Assembly: GCF_034651555.1 (NCBI RefSeq)
Contig: NZ_JAYEEQ010000021.1
Span: 1-64,000 of the forward strand
Source of the DNA: Aurantibrevibacter litoralis
GTDB lineage: Bacteria > Bacteroidota > Bacteroidia > Flavobacteriales > Flavobacteriaceae
Reading direction: 5' to 3'
DNA length: 64,000 nucleotides
The position numbers were made by a program, and so were the translations under genes. Shown here one piece after another: positions 9,149-17,633 of the stretch. The notes below the pieces were generated by a model. That model had not been told where the DNA came from. It did not search any database and was given only the letters and a program-made list of their open reading frames with translations. Position 1 is the stretch's first letter; each line of letters opens with the position of its first letter.

Positions 9149-11536
9149 ATGGAATTAATCGTAAAGTTTCTACCTGCCTTCGGTCTGCTGGCTCTCGTTT
9201 TTGTTTTTCTTAAAAACGGCTGGATTTCCAAACAGGAAGCAGGTAACGAAAGAATGACAAGAATTGCAAAGAATATTGCGGATGGTGCGATGTCTTTTTT
9301 AAAGGCAGAATACAAGATTCTTTCAATATTTGTTATCGCCGTAGCCATCTTGTTGTATTTTAAGGGTACAGCAGAAACCGGATCTCACGGTATGGTAGCA
9401 GTATCCTTTATTGTGGGTGCCATTTGTTCTGCCTTGGCGGGATTTATTGGCATGCGCGTGGCTACAAAGGCTAATGTGAGAACCACACAAGCAGCCAGAA
9501 CCTCGCTCGGAAAGGCATTAGAAGTCGCCTTTGCAGGAGGTGCAGTAATGGGTCTTGGCGTTGTGGGGCTTGGCGTTTTGGGGCTAAGTGGTTTATTCAT
9601 AATTTATCAAGAAATATGGGCCGGAGCCGATAATTTATCCCTAGTGCTAAATGTGCTTTCTGGCTTTTCATTAGGTGCCTCTTCTATAGCTTTATTTGCC
9701 CGTGTAGGCGGCGGTATTTATACCAAAGCTGCGGACGTAGGTGCCGATCTTGTGGGCAAGGTAGAAGCCGGAATTCCAGAAGATCACCCTTTAAATCCTG
9801 CTACAATTGCAGATAATGTGGGCGATAATGTAGGTGACGTAGCCGGTATGGGTGCCGATTTGTTTGAGTCGTATGTGGGGTCTATCATAGGAACCATGGT
9901 TTTAGGAGCCTTTATCATCACCCCCGATTTTGCAGGATTAGGAGCAGTGTACCTGCCTTTAGTTTTAGCCGCTGTCGGAATTGTAATGTCTATCATTGGC
10001 ACTTTCTTTGTAAAGGTTAAAGATGGAGGAAATCCACAATCTGCCCTAAATATAGGTGAGTTTGGATCTGCCGGTTTAATGGTGGTCGCTTCTTATTTTA
10101 TAATCAATGCCCTTTTGCCCGAAACAGTGGCAGGCCTACCTTTTGGCGCTAACGGCGTTTTCTTTGCTACATTGGCGGGTTTAATTGCCGGGTTGGCTGT
10201 AGGGAAGATTACTGAATATTATACAGGTACGGGAACAAAACCGGTGAGCTCTATCGTTCGTCAGTCAGAAACCGGAGCGGCTACCAATATCATTGCAGGA
10301 TTGGGGGTTGGTATGATGTCTACGGCAATACCAATTCTGCTAATAGCAGCTGCCATTATTGTGTCGCATTATTGTGCCGGCTTATATGGCATTGCCATTG
10401 CAGCCGTTGGGATGTTGGCCAATACAGGGATTCAATTGGCTGTAGATGCGTACGGTCCTATTTCGGATAATGCGGGTGGTATAGCAGAAATGGCCGAATT
10501 ACCCAAGGAAGTACGGGAGCGCACCGATAAATTGGATGCCGTAGGAAATACTACAGCGGCCATTGGAAAAGGATTTGCAATTGCTTCTGCGGCATTAACT
10601 GCGCTGGCCTTATTTGCTGCATTTATGAAAGTGGCCAACGTCGTCGCTATTGATGTGTCTAAGCCAGATATTATGGCAGGTTTGTTGGTAGGAGGAATGC
10701 TTCCTTTTGTGTTTTCTGCCCTTTCTATGAATGCCGTGGGAAGAGCAGCCATGGCTATGATTGAAGAAGTACGTCGACAGTTTCGCGATATTCCTCAGTT
10801 AAAAGCCGCCTTGGAAGTAATGCGTAAGTATAATTCGGATATGTCTAAGGCTACTGAAGCAGATCGAAAAATATTTGACGCTGCCGATGGGTATGCCGAA
10901 TACGATAAATGTGTGGCCATATCTACAAAAGCTTCCATTAAGGAAATGGTTCTACCCGGACTATTGGCCATTGCTGTGCCTGTTGCGGTTGGTTTTTTTG
11001 GTGGGTCAGAAATGTTGGGTGGACTTTTGGCAGGGGTTACCACTTGTGGGGTGCTAATGGCTATTTTTCAATCGAATGCAGGCGGTGCTTGGGATAATGC
11101 CAAGAAAATGATAGAAGCCGATGGTCGTAAAGGAACAGAAGCGCACAAAGCTGCTGTAGTAGGAGATACTGTTGGCGATCCTTTTAAGGACACCTCAGGC
11201 CCTTCTTTAAACATATTGTTGAAATTGATGTCTGTGGTAGCTTTGGTTATTGCGCCAAGTATTGCTTTAGATGTAGCTACCGGTACTGCGGCTAGCAGCA
11301 TTGAATCGGAAACCAAGACCAATGTCATTATAGAAGTAAATGCGGCCAGTGAGGATTTAGCACAGGCCACCATATCGTATACTACCTTGGTTAACGGTGA
11401 GCAAGTAACTCAGGAAAAAACCTTTAATGGAACTCAAAAAGAAGTAAAGGCACAGTTAGAAGCTTTTGAAAATGGAATTAATGCCACAGGTTCTGAAGCT
11501 GAAAAGGTGATTCAAAGAATCGATATCAGGAAATAG
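9149..11536 (+). CDS. hppA: Membrane-bound ion-pumping pyrophosphatase
   Basis: A 795-aa integral membrane pyrophosphatase with about 16 transmembrane helices; PPi hydrolysis drives H+ and/or Na+ export across the inner membrane. The first active-site cluster (DVGADLVGKVEAGIPEDHPLNPA, then DNVGDNVGDVAGMGAD) and the last (KAAVVGDTVGDPFKDTSGPSLNIL) are intact. The residue pair in GNTTAAIGKG is alanine where potassium-independent enzymes carry lysine, so this is predicted to be the potassium-dependent type. After the final core helix there is an extra C-terminal extension of about 90 polar residues ending QRIDIRK, longer than in textbook members. It follows ppa and has its own promoter and terminator. 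Confidence 0.95.
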   Translation: MELIVKFLPAFGLLALVFVFLKNGWISKQEAGNERMTRIAKNIADGAMSFLKAEYKILSIFVIAVAILLYFKGTAETGSHGMVAVSFIVGAICSALAGFIGMRVATKANVRTTQAARTSLGKALEVAFAGGAVMGLGVVGLGVLGLSGLFIIYQEIWAGADNLSLVLNVLSGFSLGASSIALFARVGGGIYTKAADVGADLVGKVEAGIPEDHPLNPATIADNVGDNVGDVAGMGADLFESYVGSIIGTMVLGAFIITPDFAGLGAVYLPLVLAAVGIVMSIIGTFFVKVKDGGNPQSALNIGEFGSAGLMVVASYFIINALLPETVAGLPFGANGVFFATLAGLIAGLAVGKITEYYTGTGTKPVSSIVRQSETGAATNIIAGLGVGMMSTAIPILLIAAAIIVSHYCAGLYGIAIAAVGMLANTGIQLAVDAYGPISDNAGGIAEMAELPKEVRERTDKLDAVGNTTAAIGKGFAIASAALTALALFAAFMKVANVVAIDVSKPDIMAGLLVGGMLPFVFSALSMNAVGRAAMAMIEEVRRQFRDIPQLKAALEVMRKYNSDMSKATEADRKIFDAADGYAEYDKCVAISTKASIKEMVLPGLLAIAVPVAVGFFGGSEMLGGLLAGVTTCGVLMAIFQSNAGGAWDNAKKMIEADGRKGTEAHKAAVVGDTVGDPFKDTSGPSLNILLKLMSVVALVIAPSIALDVATGTAASSIESETKTNVIIEVNAASEDLAQATISYTTLVNGEQVTQEKTFNGTQKEVKAQLEAFENGINATGSEAEKVIQRIDIRK

Positions 11537-11557
11537 ATTTTCCAGAAAAGAAACTAT

Positions 11558-11592
11558 AAAAAAAACCCGGAAATTTTTCCGGGTTTTTTTTG
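11558..11592. terminator. Bidirectional terminator between hppA and the kinase
   Basis: AAAAAACCCGGAAA / TTTCCGGGTTTTTT style hairpin with A run on one side and eight T on the other; it can serve hppA (+) and the deoxynucleoside kinase (-), which converge here. Confidence 0.9.
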
Positions 11593-11610
11593 TTTTATAA
11601 AATTTTTCGC

Positions 11611-12225
11611 TCAAAACAATCCGTTGATCTCCGCATCAATTTTAGTGATGACCTGTCCTAAATCTTCAGGATTGTCTACAAAATCCAATTTATCTACATC
11701 AATAACTAAAAGATTTCCTTTTATGTAGCTTTGCGCCCACGCTTCGTAGCGTTCGTTTAATCTGCTTAAATAATCTATAGAAATCGTATTTTCATATTCC
11801 CGACCCCTTTTGTGTATTTGGTGCACGAGATTCGGAATAGAACTCCGTAAATAAATCAATAAATCCGGGGGCTGTACCAGGCTTTCCATCAATTCGAACA
11901 AGCCTGAATAATTTTTAAAATCCCTATTCGTCATCAAGCCCATGGCATGGAGGTTGGGCGCAAAAATAAATGCATCCTCGTAGATGGTCCTATCCTGTAT
12001 GATATCTTTACCGCTTTCTCTAATCTGTAAAATTTGCCGATATCGGCTATTTAAAAAGTAAATCTGAAGATTAAAGCTCCATCGTTCCATCTGATTGTAA
12101 AAATCATCTAAATACGGATTGTCGTCTACTTCTTCAAAATGAGCCTCCCATTTATAGTGTTTGGCCAGTAATTTGGTCAAAGTGGTTTTTCCTGCGCCAA
12201 TATTTCCGGCAACTGCGATATGCAT
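11611..12225 (-). CDS. Deoxynucleoside kinase
   Basis: A 204-aa cytosolic kinase of the dCK/dGK family that phosphorylates deoxynucleosides for salvage. The P-loop GNIGAGKTT is at residues 7-15; the acidic EEVDDNPYLDDFY region, the QDRTIYEDAFIFA motif (DRS/ERS-type, catalytic Arg) and the RGREYE lid segment are present. It converges on hppA and shares the bidirectional terminator. Whether it prefers deoxyadenosine, deoxyguanosine or another substrate cannot be read from the sequence. A nucleoside importer lies at the far left of the window, which would fit salvage, but the two are not linked in an operon. Confidence 0.9.
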   Translation of the reverse strand: MHIAVAGNIGAGKTTLTKLLAKHYKWEAHFEEVDDNPYLDDFYNQMERWSFNLQIYFLNSRYRQILQIRESGKDIIQDRTIYEDAFIFAPNLHAMGLMTNRDFKNYSGLFELMESLVQPPDLLIYLRSSIPNLVHQIHKRGREYENTISIDYLSRLNERYEAWAQSYIKGNLLVIDVDKLDFVDNPEDLGQVITKIDAEINGLF

Positions 12226-12374
12226 TTTTAATCGTAATTAAAGGTTGGTGTTTATGTATTGTGTATTTCTGGGGATGCACAATATACGAAGTATCCGGGG
12301 GATCAAAAAAAATACTTGTTGAAATGCGCACTTAATTTAAAACAGGATAAATTTTTATTTCTTCTGCAATTATG

Positions 12375-12382
12375 TACTTTTG
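12375..12382 (+). promoter_or_regulatory. -7 box of metK transcript
   Basis: TACTTTTG matches TAnnTTTG. The predicted transcript would begin at about 12390, immediately before the SAM-II aptamer, which supports both calls. Confidence 0.6.
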
Positions 12383-12393
12383 CCCTGTACAAG

Positions 12394-12447
12394 AACGAGG
12401 AGGGATTTGACTGATTGCAACCTCGATAAAAATGCTAAAGCAGTTAT
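12394..12447 (+). promoter_or_regulatory. SAM-II riboswitch controlling metK
   Basis: The sequence matches the SAM-II pseudoknot pattern. P1 is CGAGG (12396-12400) with CCTCG (12421-12425). The loop reads GGGATTTGACTGATTGCAA, matching the conserved AUUUrAC...AUUGCA core. The conserved GCTAAA is at 12434-12439, and CAGTT (12441-12445) pairs with loop bases GACTG (12409-12413) to close the pseudoknot. SAM binding should lower metK expression, giving product feedback. The element lies about 75 bases upstream of the start codon, farther than in the well-known alphaproteobacterial cases, where it sits next to the ribosome site. Confidence 0.8.
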
Positions 12448-12481
12448 GGTTTGATGTTCCATCATTTCATAATCTTCTTTC

Positions 12482-12499
12482 GACGTTCACGTCAAATCC
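12482..12499 (+). promoter_or_regulatory. Possible expression platform of the metK riboswitch
   Basis: GTCAAATCC (12491-12499) is an exact complement of GGATTTGAC (12403-12411) inside the SAM-II aptamer, and it overlaps a small GACG/CGTC hairpin (12482-12493). The two pairings exclude each other and end 22 bases before the metK ATG. This is an inference from complementarity only. Confidence 0.45.
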
Positions 12500-12521
12500 A
12501 TCTTAAAAATTACATTAGTTT

Positions 12522-13778
12522 ATGGCCTATCTTTTTACGTCCGAATCGGTAAGTGAAGGACATCCGGATAAAGTAGCAGATCAGATCAGTGATGCCCTAT
12601 TAGATAACTTTTTGGCATTCGATCCCGAAAGTAAAGTAGCTTGCGAAACCTTGGTAACCACGGGGCAAGTGGTTTTAGCGGGTGAAGTAAAAAGCAGCAC
12701 CTATTTAGATGTACAACAAATTGCGCGCGACGTCATTAACAAAATAGGCTATACCAAAGGAGAATATCAATTTAGCGGCGATTCTTGCGGTGTTATTTCC
12801 CTTATCCATGAACAGTCCAAAGATATTAATCAGGGTGTAGATCGCAGTGAAAAGGAACAACAAGGGGCCGGAGATCAGGGCATGATGTTTGGCTACGCCA
12901 CCAAAGAAACAGATAATTATATGCCTTTGGCCTTAGATCTTTCACACCGCATATTAAAGGAATTGGCAGCTTTACGAAGGGAGCAGAAGGAAATTACCTA
13001 TCTACGACCCGATGCCAAGGCTCAGGTAACCTTGGAATATTCGGATGAGAACCAACCTGTGCGTATCGATACCATTGTAGTATCTACCCAACACGATCCT
13101 TTTATGGCAGATGACGATAACATGTTGTCAAAAATAAAGCACGATATTCAGCATATTTTAATTCCAAGGGTTAAGGCTCAGCTTCCTAAAAGTCTACAGG
13201 TTCTTTTTAATGACAAGATCACCTACCACATAAACCCTACCGGAAAGTTTGTTATCGGTGGGCCGCATGGGGATACCGGTCTTACCGGACGTAAGATTAT
13301 TGTGGATACCTATGGTGGCAAAGGAGCCCACGGGGGCGGTGCATTTAGCGGAAAGGATCCAAGTAAAGTAGACCGGAGTGCTGCTTATGCTACGCGCCAT
13401 GCCGCCAAGAATTTAGTAGCAGCAGGTGTGGCCGACGAGATTTTGGTGCAGGTTAGTTATGCCATTGGGGTTGTAGAACCCACTTCCATTTTTGTGGATA
13501 CCTATGGTACTTCAAATGTACCTTTAAGCGATGGAGAAATAGCCAAAATAGTAAATCAATTGTTTGACATGCGGCCTTTTGCGATCGAAAAAAGATTAAA
13601 ACTGAGAAATCCTATTTATTCTGAGACGGCAGCTTACGGACATATGGGGAAGATGCCTGAGACGGTGGTGAAAGTGTTTGAGTCGCCTTATAATGGTAAG
13701 ATTGAAATGCAAGTAGAACTGTATACTTGGGAGAAATTAGATGAAGTGGATAAGGTAAAATCGGCATTCAATTTATAA
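12522..13778 (+). CDS. metK: S-adenosylmethionine synthetase
   Basis: The 418-aa cytosolic enzyme that makes SAM from methionine and ATP. All three repeats of the fold are present: SESVSEGHPDKVADQISDA at the N-terminus (His of GHPDK contacts the ATP phosphates), GAGDQGMMFGYA (the family hexapeptide), and the glycine-rich GGKGAHGGGAFSGKDPSKVDRS loop followed by AAYATRHAAKN. It is preceded by a SAM-II riboswitch, so its product controls it, and followed by the SAM-I-controlled metX fusion. Length is slightly above the E. coli enzyme, as usual in Bacteroidota. Confidence 0.98.
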   Translation: MAYLFTSESVSEGHPDKVADQISDALLDNFLAFDPESKVACETLVTTGQVVLAGEVKSSTYLDVQQIARDVINKIGYTKGEYQFSGDSCGVISLIHEQSKDINQGVDRSEKEQQGAGDQGMMFGYATKETDNYMPLALDLSHRILKELAALRREQKEITYLRPDAKAQVTLEYSDENQPVRIDTIVVSTQHDPFMADDDNMLSKIKHDIQHILIPRVKAQLPKSLQVLFNDKITYHINPTGKFVIGGPHGDTGLTGRKIIVDTYGGKGAHGGGAFSGKDPSKVDRSAAYATRHAAKNLVAAGVADEILVQVSYAIGVVEPTSIFVDTYGTSNVPLSDGEIAKIVNQLFDMRPFAIEKRLKLRNPIYSETAAYGHMGKMPETVVKVFESPYNGKIEMQVELYTWEKLDEVDKVKSAFNL

Positions 13779-13816
13779 TTTTAAAAAAATACTAGGAAAA
13801 AACGAAATTCCAGTAC

Positions 13817-13824
13817 TATCTTTG
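13817..13824 (+). promoter_or_regulatory. -7 box of the metX-thrA transcript
   Basis: TATCTTTG is an exact TAnnTTTG match. Transcription would start near 13831, about 26 bases before the SAM-I riboswitch. Confidence 0.6.
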
Positions 13825-13856
13825 TGCAGTAAAAGTTCAAAAATACATTTTGATAA

Positions 13857-13964
13857 GTTATCAAGAAAGGTGGAGGGAATAGACCCTTTGAAACCTTAGC
13901 AACCCTTTGCTTCCAAATGCAAAGAAGGTGCTACATTCTATCCGCCGATGGCGGACTAGATAAC
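13857..13964 (+). promoter_or_regulatory. SAM-I (S-box) riboswitch, first copy
   Basis: P1 pairs GTTATC (13857-13862) with GATAAC (13959-13964). Between them are the S-box signatures AAGAAAGGTGGAGGGA, GAAACCTTAGCAACC, an AAGGTGCTACATTC segment and a CCGCC/GGCGG P4-type hairpin. It precedes the metX-aspartokinase-homoserine dehydrogenase fusion gene, which it should switch off when SAM is plentiful. The 136 bases that follow, up to the start codon, contain a TTCATTG/CAATGAA hairpin but no obvious T-run terminator. Confidence 0.95.
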
Positions 13965-14100
13965 GAAATTGATTACTTCTGGTAATTGTCTCTTTCTTAT
14001 AACGTATTTAAATTGTAATTCATTGTCATTATACCAATGAAGGTTTTGGCTTTAGTGTAATTAAAGAAAAAACTGAGTTAAATACGATTTAATTTGTACT

Positions 14101-17100
14101 ATGTTACACCATATTAAACTACCAAATTTTACAACACTGAAAGGAAGCACTCAGGATATTTCGCTTTCCTATCAGTTGTTTGGCCCTAAACTGCATACTG
14201 CGCCTATTGTAATGGTAAATCATGCCCTTACCGGAAATTCTAATGTAGCCGGAAAGGATGGCTGGTGGTCTTCTGTAATTGGAGACGGAAAATGTATAGA
14301 TACCGAGAAATTTACAGTATTGGCATTTAATATTCCAGGGAATGGATACGACGGATTTGTCATAGAAAACTACAAAGATTTTGTGGCTCAGGATATCGCT
14401 AGAATATTCTTAGTAGGATTAGAGGCACTACATATTAAACGCATTTATGCGTTAATTGGAGGTTCTTTGGGGGGTGGTATTGCTTGGGAAATGGCGGCCT
14501 TAAATCCAAACCTTACCGCACATTTAATTCCTGTAGCATCGGATTGGAAATCAACCGATTGGTTAATTGCCAATTGTCAAATTCAAGAACAGTTTCTCGT
14601 AAATTCTAAACAACCGGTACACGATGCCCGTATGCATGCAATGTTGTGCTATCGTACACCGGAATCCTTTAAGGAACGTTTTAAACGAAGCACCAACGAA
14701 GAGCTTCATGTTTTTAATGTAGAAAGTTGGCTTACACATCACGGTAAAAAACTACAAGAGCGATTTCAGTTATCGGCCTATAAATTAATGAATCAGTTGC
14801 TAAAAACGATCGATGTAACCCGAAATGGCGAAGATACGTTCCGCGATTTGCAAAACAGCGAAACCAATATTCATATTATTGGGGTAGATTCGGATCTCTT
14901 TTTTACAGCGAAGGAAAACAAAGATACCTTTAAACAATTGGCACAAGCCAACAGCAATGTTACCTATGGCGAAATACAATCCTTGCATGGACATGATGCT
15001 TTTCTTATTGAATTTGAGCAGATGGAACAATTGCTCAAAGGTGTTTTTGACAGTAATGGAAAAACCAAAAAGGTTAAAATTTTAAAGTTTGGAGGTAAAT
15101 CGCTGGCCAACGGCGAAGGTATAGCCAATGTATTGCGGATTATTGCTGTAAAAGTTGAGAATGGCGAGCATATTGCCGTTGTACTTTCAGCTCGGGAAAA
15201 AGCTACAGATGAGTTGGAAATTATTTTAAAAAAAGCCGCAAAGGGCAAAGATTATAACAAAGAGTTTAGTTCCTTTAAGAAGTATCAGCAACATACCTTT
15301 ACCCAAGTAGATTTGCAAACGGAATTTGCACGACTAGCCCGCTTATTTGATGGGGTGGCCATGTTAGGCGATTACAGTTCAAAAATTAAAGACGAAGTAC
15401 TGTCTTATGGAGAACTTATTGCGGCCAAGGTAGTTACTCAATTATTGCAAGAAAAAGGAATTGCATCGCAGTTAATCGATGCCAGAGCATTGATTAAAAC
15501 GGATAAGGCATTTGGCGATGCCAATGTTATGGAATTGATAACAAAAGAAAATGTAGTGCGGGCATTTGCAGCCTTACCGCCAGATACGGTACCCATTATT
15601 ACAGGTTTTATAGCATCTAATATCGATAATGAAACCACTACCTTAGGACGTAATGGCAGTAATTATACGGCAGCCTTATTGGCTAATTTTTTGAATGCGG
15701 AAGAATTGCAAAACTACACCCATGTAGATGGGATTTTTACAGCGAATCCGGATTTAGTACCCGATGCCAAGCGGATCGCCGAATTGTCGTACAGCGAAGC
15801 TAATGAACTGGCCAATTTTGGAGCCACCATTTTGCACGCCAAGACCATAATTCCGCTGATAGAGAAGAATATTCCGTTACGTATTCTGAATACCTTTAAT
15901 GGCGATAATGAGGGTACGCTCATTAGTGCCAAGACCAGTAAAGAAGGCATTAAGTCCCTGTCGGTCATAGAACATGTGGCACTCGTTAATTTAGAGGGAA
16001 GAGGGTTGTTAGGAAAGGTCGGAGTTGATGCGCGCATTTTTAAAACACTGGGAGCTAATAAAATAAGTGTAAGTATTATAGCGCAGGGTTCTTCCGAAAG
16101 AGGTATTGGTTTGGTCGTCGCCTCAGATAAGGCAGCATTGGCTAAATCGGTTTTGGATGAAGAATTCGAAAGCGATTTTCACTCCAAAGACATGAATAGA
16201 ATTACGGTTACAGAAGATGTTTCTGTGATATCCATAGTGGGGCAAGATCTAAGTACCTTTCATAAACCTTATAATGCACTTATTAAAAATCAGATTGTAC
16301 CCTTGTTGTTTAATAATACGGTTACGGGAAAGAATGTGAGTTTGGTCGTTCGCAGATCAAATCTAACGAAAGCCCTGAACGTAATGCACGGTCAAATTTT
16401 TGGTATCAGTAAGAATATAAATGTAGCGATTTTTGGTCATGGCAACGTGGGAGGTACTTTAATAGATCAGATTTTGAAATCTACCTTGGCCATAGAAGAA
16501 CGCAAAGGGTTAAAACTAAATGTGTTTGCCGTGGCAAATTCAAGAAAGGTTCTGCTCCGCAAGAACGGAATTTCAAACAGCTGGAAAAATGATATTGAGG
16601 CTCATGGCAAATCCTATAGTATCCATGATATTTTTGATTTTGCTCGGGAAAATCATTTAGAAAACTTAATTGCGATTGACAATACGGCCAGTGAGGACTT
16701 TGTAGCGCATTATATCGATTTTATAGAAAACGGGTTCGATATGGTTTCTTCAAACAAAATTGCCAATACATTGGGCTTTCACTACTACCAACTCCTACGG
16801 GAGGAATTGGCAAAAAACCAGAAACAATACCTTTATGAAACCAATGTCGGTGCAGGATTGCCACTTATAGACACCATTAAATTACTGCATTTATCGGGCG
16901 AGAATATTACCCGTATTCGGGGAGTTTTCTCTGGTTCTTTAAGTTTTATGTTCAATACTTTTTCAGAAGAGGAGGTTCCTTTTTCTACCATCTTAAAACA
17001 GGCCATGGGTAAGGGCTATACCGAACCTGATCCGCGAGAAGATCTTTCGGGCAACGACGTGGGTCGTAAACTACTCATTTTGGCGCGGGAATTGGATTTG

Positions 17101-17487
17101 CGAAATGAATTTTCGGATATTGAAATCCAAAATTTAATTCCCCAGACCCTTCAAAAGGGAAAAGTGGATGCTTTTTTGTATAATTTAGAGGCGTTAGATG
17201 CCGCACTTCAAAAAATTAAGGATCAGCAAAAACCCATGCATGTACTGAGGTATGTCGGGGATTTGGATGGTGATTTGCAAAAAGATAAAGGTAACTTATC
17301 GGTAAAATTAGTCTCTGTCCCTAAAGAAAGTGCATTGGGGCAAGTAAAAGGATCAGATTCCATTATAGAGATTTACACAGAATCCTATGGAGATAATCCT
17401 TTAGTAATACAAGGTGCCGGTGCCGGTGCTGCAGTTACGGCAAGAGGTGTTTTTGGCGATATTTTACGCATCGCAGAAAAAGGATAA
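14101..17487 (+). CDS. Trifunctional fusion: homoserine O-acetyltransferase-like / aspartokinase / homoserine dehydrogenase
   Basis: A 1128-aa cytosolic fusion. Residues 1 to about 318 are a MetX-like alpha/beta hydrolase with nucleophile elbow GGSLGG (Ser122), Asp265 in SDLFF and His298 in HGHDAFL, the full acyltransferase triad. From about 327 (KILKFGGKS) to about 760 is an aspartokinase domain with ACT regulatory region. From about 774 (NVAIFGHGNVGGTL) to the end is homoserine dehydrogenase with NVGAGLP, GSLSFMFN and GYTEPDPREDLSG. The last part closely resembles ThrA. It joins the start of the aspartate pathway to the methionine branch in one chain, under a SAM-I riboswitch. The aspartokinase motifs deviate: KFGGKS for KFGGTS, GSNYTAA for GSDYSAA, THVDG for TDVDG, so kinase activity is uncertain. 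An acetyl rather than succinyl donor is inferred. Confidence 0.92.
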   Translation: MLHHIKLPNFTTLKGSTQDISLSYQLFGPKLHTAPIVMVNHALTGNSNVAGKDGWWSSVIGDGKCIDTEKFTVLAFNIPGNGYDGFVIENYKDFVAQDIARIFLVGLEALHIKRIYALIGGSLGGGIAWEMAALNPNLTAHLIPVASDWKSTDWLIANCQIQEQFLVNSKQPVHDARMHAMLCYRTPESFKERFKRSTNEELHVFNVESWLTHHGKKLQERFQLSAYKLMNQLLKTIDVTRNGEDTFRDLQNSETNIHIIGVDSDLFFTAKENKDTFKQLAQANSNVTYGEIQSLHGHDAFLIEFEQMEQLLKGVFDSNGKTKKVKILKFGGKSLANGEGIANVLRIIAVKVENGEHIAVVLSAREKATDELEIILKKAAKGKDYNKEFSSFKKYQQHTFTQVDLQTEFARLARLFDGVAMLGDYSSKIKDEVLSYGELIAAKVVTQLLQEKGIASQLIDARALIKTDKAFGDANVMELITKENVVRAFAALPPDTVPIITGFIASNIDNETTTLGRNGSNYTAALLANFLNAEELQNYTHVDGIFTANPDLVPDAKRIAELSYSEANELANFGATILHAKTIIPLIEKNIPLRILNTFNGDNEGTLISAKTSKEGIKSLSVIEHVALVNLEGRGLLGKVGVDARIFKTLGANKISVSIIAQGSSERGIGLVVASDKAALAKSVLDEEFESDFHSKDMNRITVTEDVSVISIVGQDLSTFHKPYNALIKNQIVPLLFNNTVTGKNVSLVVRRSNLTKALNVMHGQIFGISKNINVAIFGHGNVGGTLIDQILKSTLAIEERKGLKLNVFAVANSRKVLLRKNGISNSWKNDIEAHGKSYSIHDIFDFARENHLENLIAIDNTASEDFVAHYIDFIENGFDMVSSNKIANTLGFHYYQLLREELAKNQKQYLYETNVGAGLPLIDTIKLLHLSGENITRIRGVFSGSLSFMFNTFSEEEVPFSTILKQAMGKGYTEPDPREDLSGNDVGRKLLILARELDLRNEFSDIEIQNLIPQTLQKGKVDAFLYNLEALDAALQKIKDQQKPMHVLRYVGDLDGDLQKDKGNLSVKLVSVPKESALGQVKGSDSIIEIYTESYGDNPLVIQGAGAGAAVTARGVFGDILRIAEKG

Positions 17488-17633
17488 AAACGCTTTTAAT
17501 GAAATGCATAGAAGGGGTATACACCATCAAATGGAACGTTATAAGACAGAGCAAACAAAATTTTAGGAAATAGGCATGGTTCATGTTTGCTTTTTAAACA
17601 TTGAAAAAAGAAGGAACACTTAAAAGTAGTTGT

